A stretch of DNA of 64,000 nt from Bradyrhizobium sp. AZCC 1721 (GTDB lineage: Bacteria; Pseudomonadota; Alphaproteobacteria; Rhizobiales; Xanthobacteraceae): NCBI RefSeq assembly GCF_036924715.1, contig NZ_JAZHSB010000001.1:7090878-7154877 (forward strand). Reading direction: 5' to 3'. The notes below the pieces were generated by a model. It was given only the letters and a program-made list of their open reading frames with translations, was not told where the DNA came from and searched no databases. This document shows positions 31,112 through 39,773 of this stretch, in pieces; positions within the stretch are counted from its first letter, which is position 1, and the number at the start of each line of letters is the position of its first letter. Both the position numbers and the translations under genes were made by a program.

Positions 31112-31220
31112 CTTGTCATTCCGGGGCGCATCGCAGATGCGAACTATGGGGCGCCCTAGCGCCCTGAGAATCTCGAGATTTCGGATTCATCGCTGCGCGA
31201 TGCTCCGGAATGACGAACGA
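31112..31220. repeat. Palindromic repeat (GTCATTCCGGGGCGC type)
   Basis: Begins TTGTCATTCCGGGGCGCATC and ends GATGCTCCGGAATGACGA, with an inner palindrome around GAATCTCGAGATTTCGGATTC. It lies downstream of ccmG and may serve as its transcript end. Confidence 0.75.
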
Positions 31221-31341
31221 GAAACCGACTCCAAATATTCTTCCGCTTTTATCTATCGTTCATTTCGCGGCCATGGCGCCGCCATGAATTCGCAGCTAGC
31301 TTTGGCGCGTTACTTGAACCGTCCTTGGGAGGGACACCCAT

Positions 31342-31701
31342 ATGCGTCATTTCACCCTCGCTTCTCTTCTCGCCACCGCGCTCACGCTGGGCATGCTGAC
31401 GGCGACGCCGTCGATGGCCCAGACCGCGCAGCCCCCGGCCAAGTCCGACAGCAAGATGGCTCCCGCGCCAAAGGCCTCGGAGTCGAAGATGGCACCGGCG
31501 CCGAAGGCCGAACTGCTGGACATCAATTCCGCGACCGCTGAGCAGCTCGATGCGCTGCCGGGCGTCGGGAAGGCCTATTCGGAGAAGATCATCAAGGGCC
31601 GCCCGTACAAGGGCAAAGACGATCTCGTGCACAAGAGCATCGTCCCGCAGGCGACCTACGACAAGATCAAGGACAAGATCATCGCCAAGCAGAAGAGCTG
31701 A
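31342..31701 (+). CDS. Exported helix-hairpin-helix (ComEA-like) protein
   Basis: A 119-residue protein with a signal peptide (MRHFTLASLLATALTLGMLT, then ATPSMAQ) and a Lys/Pro/Ala-rich linker with two copies of KMAPAPKA. A ComEA-type HhH domain follows: LLDINSATAEQLDALPGVGK, then AYSEKIIKGRPYKGKDDL. ComEA homologues bind DNA in the periplasm during transformation; in non-competent species the role is unknown. It has a good ribosome-binding site (GGGAGGGAC) and is flanked on both sides by palindromic repeats. Confidence 0.85.
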   Translation: MRHFTLASLLATALTLGMLTATPSMAQTAQPPAKSDSKMAPAPKASESKMAPAPKAELLDINSATAEQLDALPGVGKAYSEKIIKGRPYKGKDDLVHKSIVPQATYDKIKDKIIAKQKS

Positions 31702-31705
31702 TCTC

Positions 31706-31829
31706 GTGCCCCGGACGCGGCGCAGCGCGGTAGCGGTGCGCTGCAGAGCCGGGGCCCACGCTCGAGCGGAGATATGGGTCCCGGCTCTGCGGTGCATCGT
31801 AAAGAACGCTGCACCGCGTCCGGGACACG
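31706..31829. repeat. Palindromic repeat (GTGCCCCGGACGCGG type)
   Basis: Starts TCGTGCCCCGGACGCGGCGC and ends with the opposed CACCGCGTCCGGGACACGC; the inner part has GAGCCGGGGCCCACGCTC against GATATGGGTCCCGGCTCTGC. It separates two convergent genes. Confidence 0.8.
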
Positions 31830-31833
31830 CTAC

Positions 31834-32436
31834 CTAGCCCTTGCTCACATCCCCGGCTTCCGCTTCGCTGACCTCCAGCGAAGCCGGTTCCAGATGATAG
31901 CGCTTGATCAGCGGCATCTGTGTTACGGCAAACAGCATCGTCAGCGGCACCATGCCGAAGACCTTGAAGGCAACCCAGAAGTCGGTGCTCTGCGTGCGCC
32001 AGATGATCTCGTTCAGCACCGCCATCGCGAAGAACCACAGCGCCCAGCGCGCGGTCAGGATGCGCCAGCCGTGCGGGGTGAGATTGAACATCTGGTCGAA
32101 CATGATCGCGATGAAGGAGCGGCCGAACAGCAAGCCGCCACCGAGAATGGCGGCGAACAGCGTGTAGACGATCGTCGGCTTCATCTTGATGAAGGTCTCG
32201 TCATGCAGGATCAGCGTCAGCGCGCCGAACACCACGACGACGACCGCAGTGACGATCGCCATCATGGGCACATGCCGTGTCACCATGTAAGACGCGATCA
32301 TCGCAGCCACTACCGCCACCATGAACACGCCGGTGGCGACGAACAAGTTGGACTTGGCATTGGCGACGAAGAAGATGAGCAAGGGACCGAGTTCGGTCGC
32401 AAGCTTGAACAGCGGATGCGGTACTTTCTTGTCCAT
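31834..32436 (-). CDS. yciB: Septation protein A family (YciB/IspZ)
   Basis: A 200-residue integral membrane protein of the intracellular septation protein A family, linked to envelope integrity and division in enterics. Typical segments are LFKLATELGPLLIFFVANAK near the N-terminus, IKMKPTIVYTLFAAILGGGL, GWRILTARWALWFFAMAVLN and WVAFKVFGMVPLTMLFAVTQ. Its ATG overlaps the ftsY stop codon by one base (TAATG), so it is translationally coupled to ftsY. Confidence 0.93.
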   Translation of the reverse strand: MDKKVPHPLFKLATELGPLLIFFVANAKSNLFVATGVFMVAVVAAMIASYMVTRHVPMMAIVTAVVVVVFGALTLILHDETFIKMKPTIVYTLFAAILGGGLLFGRSFIAIMFDQMFNLTPHGWRILTARWALWFFAMAVLNEIIWRTQSTDFWVAFKVFGMVPLTMLFAVTQMPLIKRYHLEPASLEVSEAEAGDVSKG

Positions 32437-33380
32437 TACTCGATTCCTGCAATCGCGTTCGCAAAGTCCCGCGCGGTGAAAGGCGCCAGATCATCGATGC
32501 CTTCGCCGACGCCGATGAAGTGCACCGGAAGTTTGAATTTCTCCGCGAGCGCCACCAGAATGCCGCCGCGCGCGGTGCCGTCGAGCTTCGTCATCACAAG
32601 CCCGGTGACGCCAGCGGTACGATGAAACGCTTCGACCTGCGACAGCGCATTTTGTCCCACCGTCGCATCGAGCACGAGCAGGACTGCATGCGGCGCCGAC
32701 GCGTCGACCTTCTTGATGACGCGAACGACCTTTTCCAGCTCGTTCATCAGCTCGGCCTTGTTCTGCAACCGCCCCGCCGTATCGACCAGCAGCACATCGA
32801 GCTTCTGTTCCTTCGCCGCGCTCAGCGCGTTGAACGCGAGGCTCGCTGAATCAGAGCCCTGCGCACCCGCAACGACCGGCGATTTGGTGCGCTCGCCCCA
32901 CACCTTGAGCTGTTCGATTGCGGCGGCACGAAACGTATCGCCCGCCGCCAGCATCACCTTGCGGCCCTCGGCGCTCAGTTTCGCGGCAAGCTTGCCGATG
33001 GTGGTGGTCTTGCCGGAGCCGTTGACGCCGACCACGAGGATGACGAACGGCTTTTGCGCCGCGTCGATCTCCAGCGGCTTCGCCACCGGCGCCAACACCT
33101 TCTCGACCTCAGTCGCGACAACCGTCTTCACTTCGTCGGCGGAAATCGCCTTGTCATAGCGGCCGGCGCCGACGGCATCCGCGATCCGCACCGCAACCGC
33201 GGTGCCGAGATCGGCGCGCAGCAGCACATCCTCGATATCGTCGAGCATGGCGCGGTCGAGCTTGCGCTTGGTGACGAGGTCGGCGACGGCCGACCCAAGC
33301 GAACTCGAAGTCCGCTTCAGGCCGCTCGAAAGCCGCCGCCACCAGCTCAGTTTGGGGGTTCCAGGAGTGGTATCGCTCAT
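32436..33380 (-). CDS. ftsY: Signal recognition particle receptor FtsY
   Basis: SRP receptor GTPase of 314 residues that docks Ffh-ribosome complexes at the membrane. The NG domain is complete: G1 VGVNGSGKTTTIGKL, G2-like AGDTFRAAAIEQLKVW, G3 DTAGR, G4 TKLDGTARGG. The N-terminus (PKLSWWRRLSSGLKRTSSSL) is a short amphipathic membrane-binding helix; the long acidic A-domain of E. coli FtsY is absent, as is normal in alphaproteobacteria. It is the first gene of an ftsY-yciB unit, divergent from the pseudouridine synthase. Its partner ffh lies at 40094-41644. Confidence 0.95.
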   Translation of the reverse strand: MSDTTPGTPKLSWWRRLSSGLKRTSSSLGSAVADLVTKRKLDRAMLDDIEDVLLRADLGTAVAVRIADAVGAGRYDKAISADEVKTVVATEVEKVLAPVAKPLEIDAAQKPFVILVVGVNGSGKTTTIGKLAAKLSAEGRKVMLAAGDTFRAAAIEQLKVWGERTKSPVVAGAQGSDSASLAFNALSAAKEQKLDVLLVDTAGRLQNKAELMNELEKVVRVIKKVDASAPHAVLLVLDATVGQNALSQVEAFHRTAGVTGLVMTKLDGTARGGILVALAEKFKLPVHFIGVGEGIDDLAPFTARDFANAIAGIE

Positions 33381-33408
33381 GTCGGGGACGTGTTAGCGGT
33401 TTCGCGCC

Positions 33409-34215
33409 ATGAGCGGAAGTCACAACAAATCCTTTGCTGTTCCCGGGCCATCTCTTGATGTGCCCGGGCCATCCCTTGATGTGCCCGGGGCGGCCTTTGA
33501 TGTTCCCAGGACATCAATTGACGTCCAGGGATTAACGGCGGACGAAATCCTGGCCCGCGTGCTCCATCGCGACGGGCTGATGCTGGTCATCGACAAACCG
33601 GCCGGCCTGCCGGTGCATCGCGGCCCCAAGGGCGGCGCCAATCTGGAGGCATCGTTCGATGCCTTGCGATTCGGCCTGCCGCGCCCGCCGGTGCTGGCCC
33701 ACCGGCTCGACAAGGACACCTCAGGCTGTCTCGTGTTGGGACGACACCGCAAGGCCACCGCCTCGCTCGGCCTCTTGTTCAAGCACGGCAAGGTCGGAAA
33801 GACCTATTGGGCCGTGGTCGAAGGCGGACCTGCCGAAGATGAAGGCACCATCGACTTGCCGCTCGGACGGCTGAACGCCGAGCGCGGCTGGTGGCAGAAG
33901 CCGGACCCGGAGGGCCAGAAGGCCGTCACCACCTGGAAAGTGCTCGGCCGCGGCGACGGCCTTGCCTGGCTGGCGCTGGAACCGGTGACTGGCCGCACCC
34001 ACCAATTGCGCGTGCACACCTCAGCGATGGGCTGGCCGATTGTCGGCGACAATATTTACGGCAATGGTCCGCGCTTCGGCGAACCGATCCTGCATCTGCA
34101 TTCCCGTGAGATCGTGGTTCCGATTTCGAAGAACAAGGAGCCGGTGCGCGTGGTGGCGCCGGCACCGGCGCATATGCGCGAGCGGTTGCGGAAGTGTGGG
34201 TGGAACGGGGAGTAG
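33409..34215 (+). CDS. RluA-family RNA pseudouridine synthase with heptapeptide repeats
   Basis: A 268-residue pseudouridine synthase. The catalytic motif HRLDKDTSGCLVLGRH contains the essential Asp, and DKPAGLPVHRGP, VTGRTHQLRVHTSAMGWPIVGD and IYG are the other RluA-type blocks. No S4 domain is present. It is closest to the short RluA/TruC-like group; the target uridine is not predictable. Residues 11-45 consist of five imperfect seven-residue repeats (consensus VPGPSLD) encoded by 21-bp tandem repeats. It is divergent from ftsY and convergent with mtaB. Confidence 0.9.
   Translation: MSGSHNKSFAVPGPSLDVPGPSLDVPGAAFDVPRTSIDVQGLTADEILARVLHRDGLMLVIDKPAGLPVHRGPKGGANLEASFDALRFGLPRPPVLAHRLDKDTSGCLVLGRHRKATASLGLLFKHGKVGKTYWAVVEGGPAEDEGTIDLPLGRLNAERGWWQKPDPEGQKAVTTWKVLGRGDGLAWLALEPVTGRTHQLRVHTSAMGWPIVGDNIYGNGPRFGEPILHLHSREIVVPISKNKEPVRVVAPAPAHMRERLRKCGWNGE
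33439..33543 (+). repeat. Five tandem 21-bp repeats encoding heptapeptides
   Basis: Units begin at 33439, 33460, 33481, 33502 and 33523. They encode VPGPSLD, VPGPSLD, VPGAAFD, VPRTSID and VQGLTAD, with similarity decaying from left to right. The unit length is a multiple of three, so gain or loss keeps the reading frame of the pseudouridine synthase. Confidence 0.9.
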
Positions 34216-34249
34216 CGGTTCGTGCCGAGCACGCGCCCCAACTACCGCT

Positions 34250-34395
34250 GTCGTCATACGCCAACGGGTCGCGCGCATGCGCGCCCGAGATGACAGGTTC
34301 CAGCGGATGATCCAGTATTCCAGAGACATCTGTGATGAACTGAGAAGCCGCGGCGTACTGGGTCGCCCGGTCAAGCCGGGCGACGACAGCAGAAT
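34250..34395. repeat. Palindromic repeat (CCAGTACGCCGCGG family, inverted copy)
   Basis: Contains GATGATCCAGTATTCCAGAG, GAAGCCGCGGCGTACTGG and the terminal hairpin GTCGCCCGGTCAAGCCGGGC. The order is the reverse of the copies at 2053 and 14783. It separates the convergent pseudouridine synthase and mtaB genes. Confidence 0.8.
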
Positions 34396-34402
34396 TGGCG
34401 GC

Positions 34403-35668
34403 TCACACCGATAGCCGCGCACCATCGTGGCACTTGATCACGAGCGGCATCACGGCACCCGGCTTTTCGCCTGATATCGCAACCGGCAGAAAATGCTCGG
34501 TGCGCCCCTGTTTGTCGCTTTCGATCAAGACCTGACGCGTGGCGCCGACCTCTGCCGACAGCCGCCGCTGCAATGCGGCCTCGCCCATCGCGCGCAACCG
34601 CTTTGCCCGCGCCTTGATCACCTCACCCGCCACCTGCGGCATCCGTGCGGCCGGCGTACCCGGGCGCTTGGAATAGGGAAACACGTGCAGGAAGGTGAGA
34701 TCGCATGCCTCCACCAAGTCCAGCGAGCGCGCGAACATTTCTTCCGTCTCGGTCGGGAAGCCCGCGATGATATCGGCGCCGAGCGTCATGTCCGGACGCA
34801 GCCGCCGCACCTGCGCGCAGAATTCGATCGCATCCTGCCGCAAATGCCGCCGCTTCATCCGCTTCAAAATGAGGTCGTCGCCGGATTGGAGCGATAGGTG
34901 CAGATGCGGCATCAGCCGCTTATCCTCGGCAATGGCGTCGAGCAGATCGCGGTCGGCCTCGATGGAATCGATCGACGAAATCCGCAGGCGCTTCAACTCC
35001 GGCACGTGGCGCAAAATCTGTTTTGTCAGTTGCCCGAGCTTCGGCGCCCCCGGCAGATCGGCGCCGTAGCTCGTCAGATCGACACCGGTCAGCACGATCT
35101 CGGCATGGCCGCGCTCGGCGAGCGCCCGCACCTGATCCACAACCGCCCCCATCGGCACCGAGCGCGAATTGCCGCGCCCATAGGGGATGATGCAGAAGGT
35201 GCAGCGATGGTCGCAGCCGTTCTGCACCTGCACGAAGACGCGCGGCAGGCCGGCCTTGAACCCGTCAAGCAGATGCGGCGCCATCTCCTTGACCGCCATG
35301 ATGTCGGCGACCGCGATCTTTTCGGTTGTCGCGACGCCAAAGCCCAGGTCGAACGCCGCGCGCGCATCGCGCCAGGCATCGCCCCGCATCTTGTCGTCAT
35401 TGCCGACGACGCGATCGACCTCGGCCATTTCGGCAAACATTTCCGCTTGCGTCTGCGCCGCGCAGCCGGTGACGACGATGCGTACATCCGGCCGTTCGCG
35501 CTTCAGCCGGCGGATCGATTGCCGCGCCTGCGCCACGGCCTCATTGGTGACCGCGCAGCTATTGATGACGACGGTATCGCAAAGTCCGGCGCGTTCCGCC
35601 TCGCGGGCGATCACCTCGGATTCGAAGGCGTTGAGGCGGCAGCCAAACGTGAGGACGTCGACGCTCAT
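34403..35668 (-). CDS. mtaB: tRNA t6A37 methylthiotransferase MtaB
   Basis: Radical-SAM enzyme that converts t6A37 to ms2t6A37 in tRNA, 421 residues. The N-terminal UPF0004 domain carries the auxiliary-cluster cysteines C10 (TFGCRLN), C38 (NSCAVTNEA) and C69 (VTGCAAQTQ). The radical-SAM cluster is C152/C156/C159 (NGCDHRCTFCII). A TRAM-like C-terminal segment follows (VLIESDKQGRTEHFLPVAI). The FGCRLN start distinguishes MtaB from MiaB. It starts five bases after dapF, so they form an operon. Confidence 0.93.
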   Translation of the reverse strand: MSVDVLTFGCRLNAFESEVIAREAERAGLCDTVVINSCAVTNEAVAQARQSIRRLKRERPDVRIVVTGCAAQTQAEMFAEMAEVDRVVGNDDKMRGDAWRDARAAFDLGFGVATTEKIAVADIMAVKEMAPHLLDGFKAGLPRVFVQVQNGCDHRCTFCIIPYGRGNSRSVPMGAVVDQVRALAERGHAEIVLTGVDLTSYGADLPGAPKLGQLTKQILRHVPELKRLRISSIDSIEADRDLLDAIAEDKRLMPHLHLSLQSGDDLILKRMKRRHLRQDAIEFCAQVRRLRPDMTLGADIIAGFPTETEEMFARSLDLVEACDLTFLHVFPYSKRPGTPAARMPQVAGEVIKARAKRLRAMGEAALQRRLSAEVGATRQVLIESDKQGRTEHFLPVAISGEKPGAVMPLVIKCHDGARLSV

Positions 35669-35673
35669 GGCGC

Positions 35674-36546
35674 TCAGGCGACGTTGGCGAACAGCGCGGG
35701 ATCGAAGCGGCCTTCATATTCGAAATCGGCCGTCCCCGTCATCAGCACGTGGTCGTCGCGCTCGCGCCATTCGATCGCAAGCTTGCCACCGGGAAGCGTG
35801 ACCTCGACCGAGCGATTGACGCGCTTCAGCCGGGCGGCGGCGACCGCGGTCGCGCAAGCGGCCGAGCCGCAGGCCTTGGTCAAGCCGACGCCACGCTCCC
35901 AGGTGCGGATCGTGATGTGATCGCGATCGACGATATGGGCGAGCGTGATGTTGGCGCGCTCCGGAAAGATCGGGTGATTTTCCAATAGCGGCCCGAAGCG
36001 CTCGAGATCATGGGCGTTGACGTCGTCGACCCAGAAGATCGCATGCGGATTGCCCATCGAGACCACCGACGGCGAATGCAGCACCGGCGCATCGATCGGC
36101 CCGACCTGCAATTCGATGTAGCGGGTGTCGCGAAATTCTTCCGCCAGCGGAATGTCCTGCCAGCCGAACTTCGGCGCCCCCATGTCGACGGTGTAGAGGT
36201 CGGGCGCCGGTCCCTGCCAGCAATTCAAGAGCCCGGCACGGGTCTCGAAGGTCACGGCGGTTTGGCCGGTCTTCTCGAACAGGCGGCGCACCACGCAACG
36301 CATGCCGTTGCCGCAGGCGCCGGCCTCCGAGCCGTCACTGTTGTAGATGCGGATGAAGGCCTCGGTGCCCGGCAGCCGCGGCGGCTGCAATACCATCAAC
36401 TGGTCATAGGGCACGCCCGCGGGCGAAGCGACCGCACGCGCCTCTTCGGCCGTCACGGCTGCCTTGGAATCGCGCAGGTCGACCACGACGATTTCGTTGC
36501 CGATGCCGTTCATTTTGGCAAATGCGTGGTTGGCCAGCGCGCTCAT
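35674..36546 (-). CDS. dapF: Diaminopimelate epimerase
   Basis: Converts LL- to meso-diaminopimelate for lysine and peptidoglycan synthesis; 290 residues. The two catalytic cysteines are C78 in GACGNGMRCVVR and C226 in KACGSAACATAV. The N-terminus KMNGIGNEIVVVDLR and the WERGVG segment are standard. The start is placed at MSALANHAFAKM; four codons upstream are not conserved. It is the first gene of the dapF-mtaB operon. Confidence 0.95.
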   Translation of the reverse strand: MSALANHAFAKMNGIGNEIVVVDLRDSKAAVTAEEARAVASPAGVPYDQLMVLQPPRLPGTEAFIRIYNSDGSEAGACGNGMRCVVRRLFEKTGQTAVTFETRAGLLNCWQGPAPDLYTVDMGAPKFGWQDIPLAEEFRDTRYIELQVGPIDAPVLHSPSVVSMGNPHAIFWVDDVNAHDLERFGPLLENHPIFPERANITLAHIVDRDHITIRTWERGVGLTKACGSAACATAVAAARLKRVNRSVEVTLPGGKLAIEWRERDDHVLMTGTADFEYEGRFDPALFANVA

Positions 36547-36726
36547 GGAATTTCCCAATTTATGCCTGCCTTATATGGCGAATGGTGGCGCGTTGACCAG
36601 TGCAAGGGCCTATGACGCATCTGTCATGGGACGAAAACGGCCCTCGCGTGTTAGGAATACGCCCATCCTGGCGGGCGCGGACCCGGGACATGCCGCCGCC
36701 AGGTGGGGTGGATGGAGAATACCTGA

Positions 36727-37437
36727 ATGAACCGTATCAGCACTTTCCGTGCGGCCGTGGCCGCGCTCGCCATGGTTGCGCTTGGCGGGGCCGCACTGGC
36801 GCAGTCGCCGGCGCCCGCAGCCCCTCCGGCCACAAACCCGGCGGCGACGCCCAGCCCGGCACCATCGGCGGTGCCGGTCCCGCCGCCGGCCGAAACCAAG
36901 TCTCCGGCGGACGTCCCAACCGCAGAGAAAGCCCCGACGCCCGTACCCCCGCCGCCCGCCGCCAGCGTCCAGAACGCCGACCCCTTCGGCGAGGAGTTCA
37001 CGCTGGAGCCCAAGAAAGTCTTGGTGATGAAGGGCACCGCCAACTGGGATGCGGCGTTCGACACCCTGATCGATTCGTTCAAGGCGCTGACCGCGTTGCT
37101 CGACAAGCAGGGCATCAAGGCCACGGGCAATTCGATGATCGTCTACACCTCGACCGACGATACCGGTTTTACGTATCTGGCACAGATTCCGGTCGACCAG
37201 GACGTCAAGAACCTGACCAAGGACATCAGCATGGGCAAGTCGCCCGAGGGCAAGGCGCTGAAGTTCGTCCATCGCGGCTCCTACGACAACATGGACAACA
37301 CCTATGAGGCGATCACCAACCACCTGGACGACAAGAAACTGGAAGCCAAAGACACCTTCATCGAGGAATACATCACCGACCCCCTGAAGACGGCAGAGGA
37401 CAAGCTGGTGATCAACGTCTATGTGCCGCTGAGGTGA
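36727..37437 (+). CDS. Exported GyrI-like domain protein
   Basis: A 236-residue protein. A signal peptide (FRAAVAALAMVALGGAALAQ) is followed by a long Pro/Ala-rich linker (residues 27-85) and then a domain with the features of a GyrI-like small-molecule-binding fold: MKGTANWDAAFDTLIDSFKA, the YTSTDDTGFTYLAQIPVDQD strand, KFVHRGSYDNMDNTYEAITN and EEYITDPLKTAEDKLVINVY. GyrI-like domains occur in regulators and stand-alone binders; an exported version with a proline-rich tether may sense a periplasmic ligand. The next gene begins within 5 bases, indicating cotranscription. Confidence 0.75.
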   Translation: MNRISTFRAAVAALAMVALGGAALAQSPAPAAPPATNPAATPSPAPSAVPVPPPAETKSPADVPTAEKAPTPVPPPPAASVQNADPFGEEFTLEPKKVLVMKGTANWDAAFDTLIDSFKALTALLDKQGIKATGNSMIVYTSTDDTGFTYLAQIPVDQDVKNLTKDISMGKSPEGKALKFVHRGSYDNMDNTYEAITNHLDDKKLEAKDTFIEEYITDPLKTAEDKLVINVYVPLR

Positions 37438-37442
37438 TCGGG

Positions 37443-38138
37443 ATGAAACACCCGCTTGCCCTTGCCGTCGTTGCCGCTACGTGGCTCGCCGCGCCGGCAT
37501 TGGCGCAGACGGTGCCGCCGCCCGCGATCTCCGTGACCGGCGAGGCGAACGTATCGGTGGCGCCTGACCAGGCCCAGATCGACGGCGGCGTGACGTCGGA
37601 CGCCAAGACCGCGCGCGAGGCGTCGGACGCCAACAACGCGGCGATGGGCAAGGTGCTGCTGGCGCTGAAAGGCGCCGGCGTCGAAGAGAAGGACTACCAG
37701 ACCTCGCGGTTGTCGCTGCAGCCGCAATTTGCGCCAAATCGCGCCGGCCCCTCGCCCATCGTCGGCTATCGCGCCAGCAACCGTGTCACGGTAAAGATCC
37801 GCGACGTGACCAAAGTTGCGAACGTGATCGACGTGCTGGTCGCCGCCGGCGCCAATGACATCGGCGGCATCCACTTCAGCGTGACGCAGGCATCCAAATA
37901 TCTCGACGAGGCCCGCGAGAAGGCGGTCGCGGACGCCCGCCGCAAGGCCGAGATTTACGCCAAGACTGCCGGCGTGACGCTCGGCGAACCCATCAGCATT
38001 ACCGAGGAAGGTGCACCCGTGCCGCTACATCGCGGCAAGATGGCAGCCCCCATGGCCACCGGCGCACCGGTGGCGCAAGGCGAGGAGACGCTCTCGGTGA
38101 CGGTGCTCGTGTCCTGGGCGATCAAGGGAAAAGAATAG
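37443..38138 (+). CDS. Exported SIMPL-domain (DUF541) protein
   Basis: A 231-residue periplasmic protein of the SIMPL/DUF541 family, related to the Brucella 26-kDa periplasmic immunogenic protein. A signal peptide (HPLALAVVAATWLAAPALAQ) is followed by PAISVTGEANVSVAPDQAQI, the family N-terminal strand, and the LSLQPQFAPNRAGPSPIVGY region. The ATG is preceded by GAGGTGA at the right distance; a GTG nine bases earlier is possible. It follows the GyrI-like gene directly. Molecular function is unknown; some homologues oligomerise. Confidence 0.88.
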   Translation: MKHPLALAVVAATWLAAPALAQTVPPPAISVTGEANVSVAPDQAQIDGGVTSDAKTAREASDANNAAMGKVLLALKGAGVEEKDYQTSRLSLQPQFAPNRAGPSPIVGYRASNRVTVKIRDVTKVANVIDVLVAAGANDIGGIHFSVTQASKYLDEAREKAVADARRKAEIYAKTAGVTLGEPISITEEGAPVPLHRGKMAAPMATGAPVAQGEETLSVTVLVSWAIKGKE

Positions 38139-38165
38139 TAATTCCCGCCGTCCCTGCGAAAATTG

Positions 38166-38280
38166 CTGTCGTCCCTGCGAACGCAGGGACCCATAACCAC
38201 AGGAAGATGTGGTTATGCTGAGCTGTGGCTCCAGCCTTTTTCAAAACCAGCAACGGTGGCTATGGGTCCCTGCGTTCGCA
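38166..38280. repeat. REP-like palindromic element (GTCCCTGCGTTCGCAGGGAC family), left part
   Basis: Starts GTCGTCCCTGCGAACGCAGG, continues GACCCATAACCACAGG with the opposed ATGTGGTTATG, and ends at ATGGGTCCCTGCGTTCGCA. The element is interrupted at 38281 by a 236-bp insertion and resumes at 38517 (TGCGTTCGCAGGGACGAC). The intact unit is about 120-130 bp with the GTCCCTGCG/CGCAGGGAC palindrome at both ends, as at 54733-54872 and 58896-59010. Confidence 0.85.
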
Positions 38281-38516
38281 CTAGTGGATGCACACATGTT
38301 GCAGTGCGATTCAGGCTTCATATGCAATTTTAGAATCGAAGATGCGAGCTCATCGAAATTTTGGAATCGAGGCTGGCGTTTTCGCGCAAGATCGGAATCC
38401 AGCGCTTCGGTGGGGTGGAGAGCGCGCGCAGCAAAACTACGTCGCAACACTTGAGAAGTGCAAAAACCCTTGGCTTTTCATGAGTATTTGCGGCGCAACA
38501 AGTGTGCATGCCCTAG
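38281..38516. mobile_element. 236-bp MITE-like element inside a REP palindrome
   Basis: Ends are imperfect inverted repeats: CTAGTGGATGCACACATGT on the left, and CTAGGGCATGCACACTTGT read inward from the right (16 of 19 identical). It is flanked by the exact 10-bp direct repeat TGCGTTCGCA (38271-38280 and 38517-38526), the mark of transposition. The ends match those of the IS4-type element at 57401-58895. There is no ORF of note inside, so it is a non-autonomous element that could have been mobilised by that transposase. Confidence 0.85.
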
Positions 38517-38539
38517 TGCGTTCGCAGGGACGACAAGAG

Positions 38540-39604
38540 TTAGATCTCCACCACCTGCCCCGGCTTCAGCGCGCAGAACCGCTCCGGCGGAATCTTCGCT
38601 TCCTTCAGCGCATCGGCCAATGCATTGACCGGCGCGTCGATCGCCTCATCGGTGAGCTGGAACGTGCCGTGATGATGCGCCAGCGCTTCCTTAGCGCCGC
38701 AATCGGCCAGCGCCTTCACCGCATCATCTGGATTCATGTGCTGATCCTTCATGAACCAGCGCGGCTCATAGGCACCGATCGGTAGTATCGCCAGCCGCAG
38801 CGGGCCGTGCTGCTCGGCCACGCGGCGGAAATGCTTGCCGTCGCCATAGCCGGAATCGCAGACGATGTAGAGTTTGCCGGCCGGCGTCTCCAGCACAAAA
38901 CTCGCCCACAGCGCCTTGTTGCGGTCGAACAGGCCGCGCGCCGACCAGTGCCGCGTCGGCACCAGCGTCACAGCGATGCCATTGCCGAGCTCCACCCGAT
39001 CCTGCCAGTCGAACGCCTCGGCTTTGATCGATGCGTCCGCATCGCGCATGGTGACGTCGTTACCGAGCGGCGTGATCACGCGCGGCGAAAACTTTTCGGC
39101 GAGTTTTGACAGCGTCGCGATATCGAGATGGTCGTAATGGCCGTGTGAGACCAGCACCACGTCGATCTTGGGCAGCGCGTCGAATGCAATGCCGGGATCA
39201 TTGTGCCGGTGCGGCCCGGCCCATGAAAGCGGCGAAGCCCGCGGCGACCACACGGGATCGACGAGAATATTGAGATCCCGCGTCTGGATCAGCCAGGAGA
39301 CATGGCCGACAAAGGATAGCCGCACCTTGTCGCCGGAAACGCGCGGCGGCGGCGTATCGCTCTGCGCATTCGGCACCCAATCCGGCCAGCTCGCGCGCTT
39401 GCGGTCGGTGCCGAACTGCCAGCGCAGCACCTCCGCCAATGATTTTGGCGGCACGCCGTCGGGATCGAAGAAGCGCATGCCGTCGAAATGATCGGAGACA
39501 GGACCCTCATAGGTTTTCATATTGCTGATCCAGACAGACGGCACGCCGATGGCCGTGGCGGCTCCGGCGAGCACTGCAAAGACGCGGCGGCGAGTAATGG
39601 ACAT
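38540..39604 (-). CDS. MBL-fold metal-dependent hydrolase (UlaG/NAPE-PLD-like), exported or anchored
   Basis: A 354-residue metallo-beta-lactamase-fold protein. The metal motif is H154-G-H156-Y-D158-H159 (VVLVSHGHYDHLD), with further ligands expected in PTRHWSARG and DSGYGDG. The domain order FVGHVSWLIQTRDLNILVDP, then SPLSWAGP, then LPIGAYEPRWFMKDQHMNP resembles NAPE-hydrolysing phospholipase D-like proteins. The N-terminus has TRRRVFAVLAGAATAIG, a twin-arginine-like signal or anchor. The substrate is unknown. The REP/MITE block borders its 3' end. Confidence 0.87.
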   Translation of the reverse strand: MSITRRRVFAVLAGAATAIGVPSVWISNMKTYEGPVSDHFDGMRFFDPDGVPPKSLAEVLRWQFGTDRKRASWPDWVPNAQSDTPPPRVSGDKVRLSFVGHVSWLIQTRDLNILVDPVWSPRASPLSWAGPHRHNDPGIAFDALPKIDVVLVSHGHYDHLDIATLSKLAEKFSPRVITPLGNDVTMRDADASIKAEAFDWQDRVELGNGIAVTLVPTRHWSARGLFDRNKALWASFVLETPAGKLYIVCDSGYGDGKHFRRVAEQHGPLRLAILPIGAYEPRWFMKDQHMNPDDAVKALADCGAKEALAHHHGTFQLTDEAIDAPVNALADALKEAKIPPERFCALKPGQVVEI

Positions 39605-39773
39605 CACGACAGGCGGGACAGAACAAGAGACATGGGGCCTTATATGGCGTGTGCGGGTTCAACTTGGAACATGCGACGAAAGAAGCCTGATCGCCCACCG
39701 CCTTCATCTTGGATAATGCAACCATGTCAAAGCCTTACGCCTCAATCGCAGGGCATTATGCCCTAGTTTCTCC

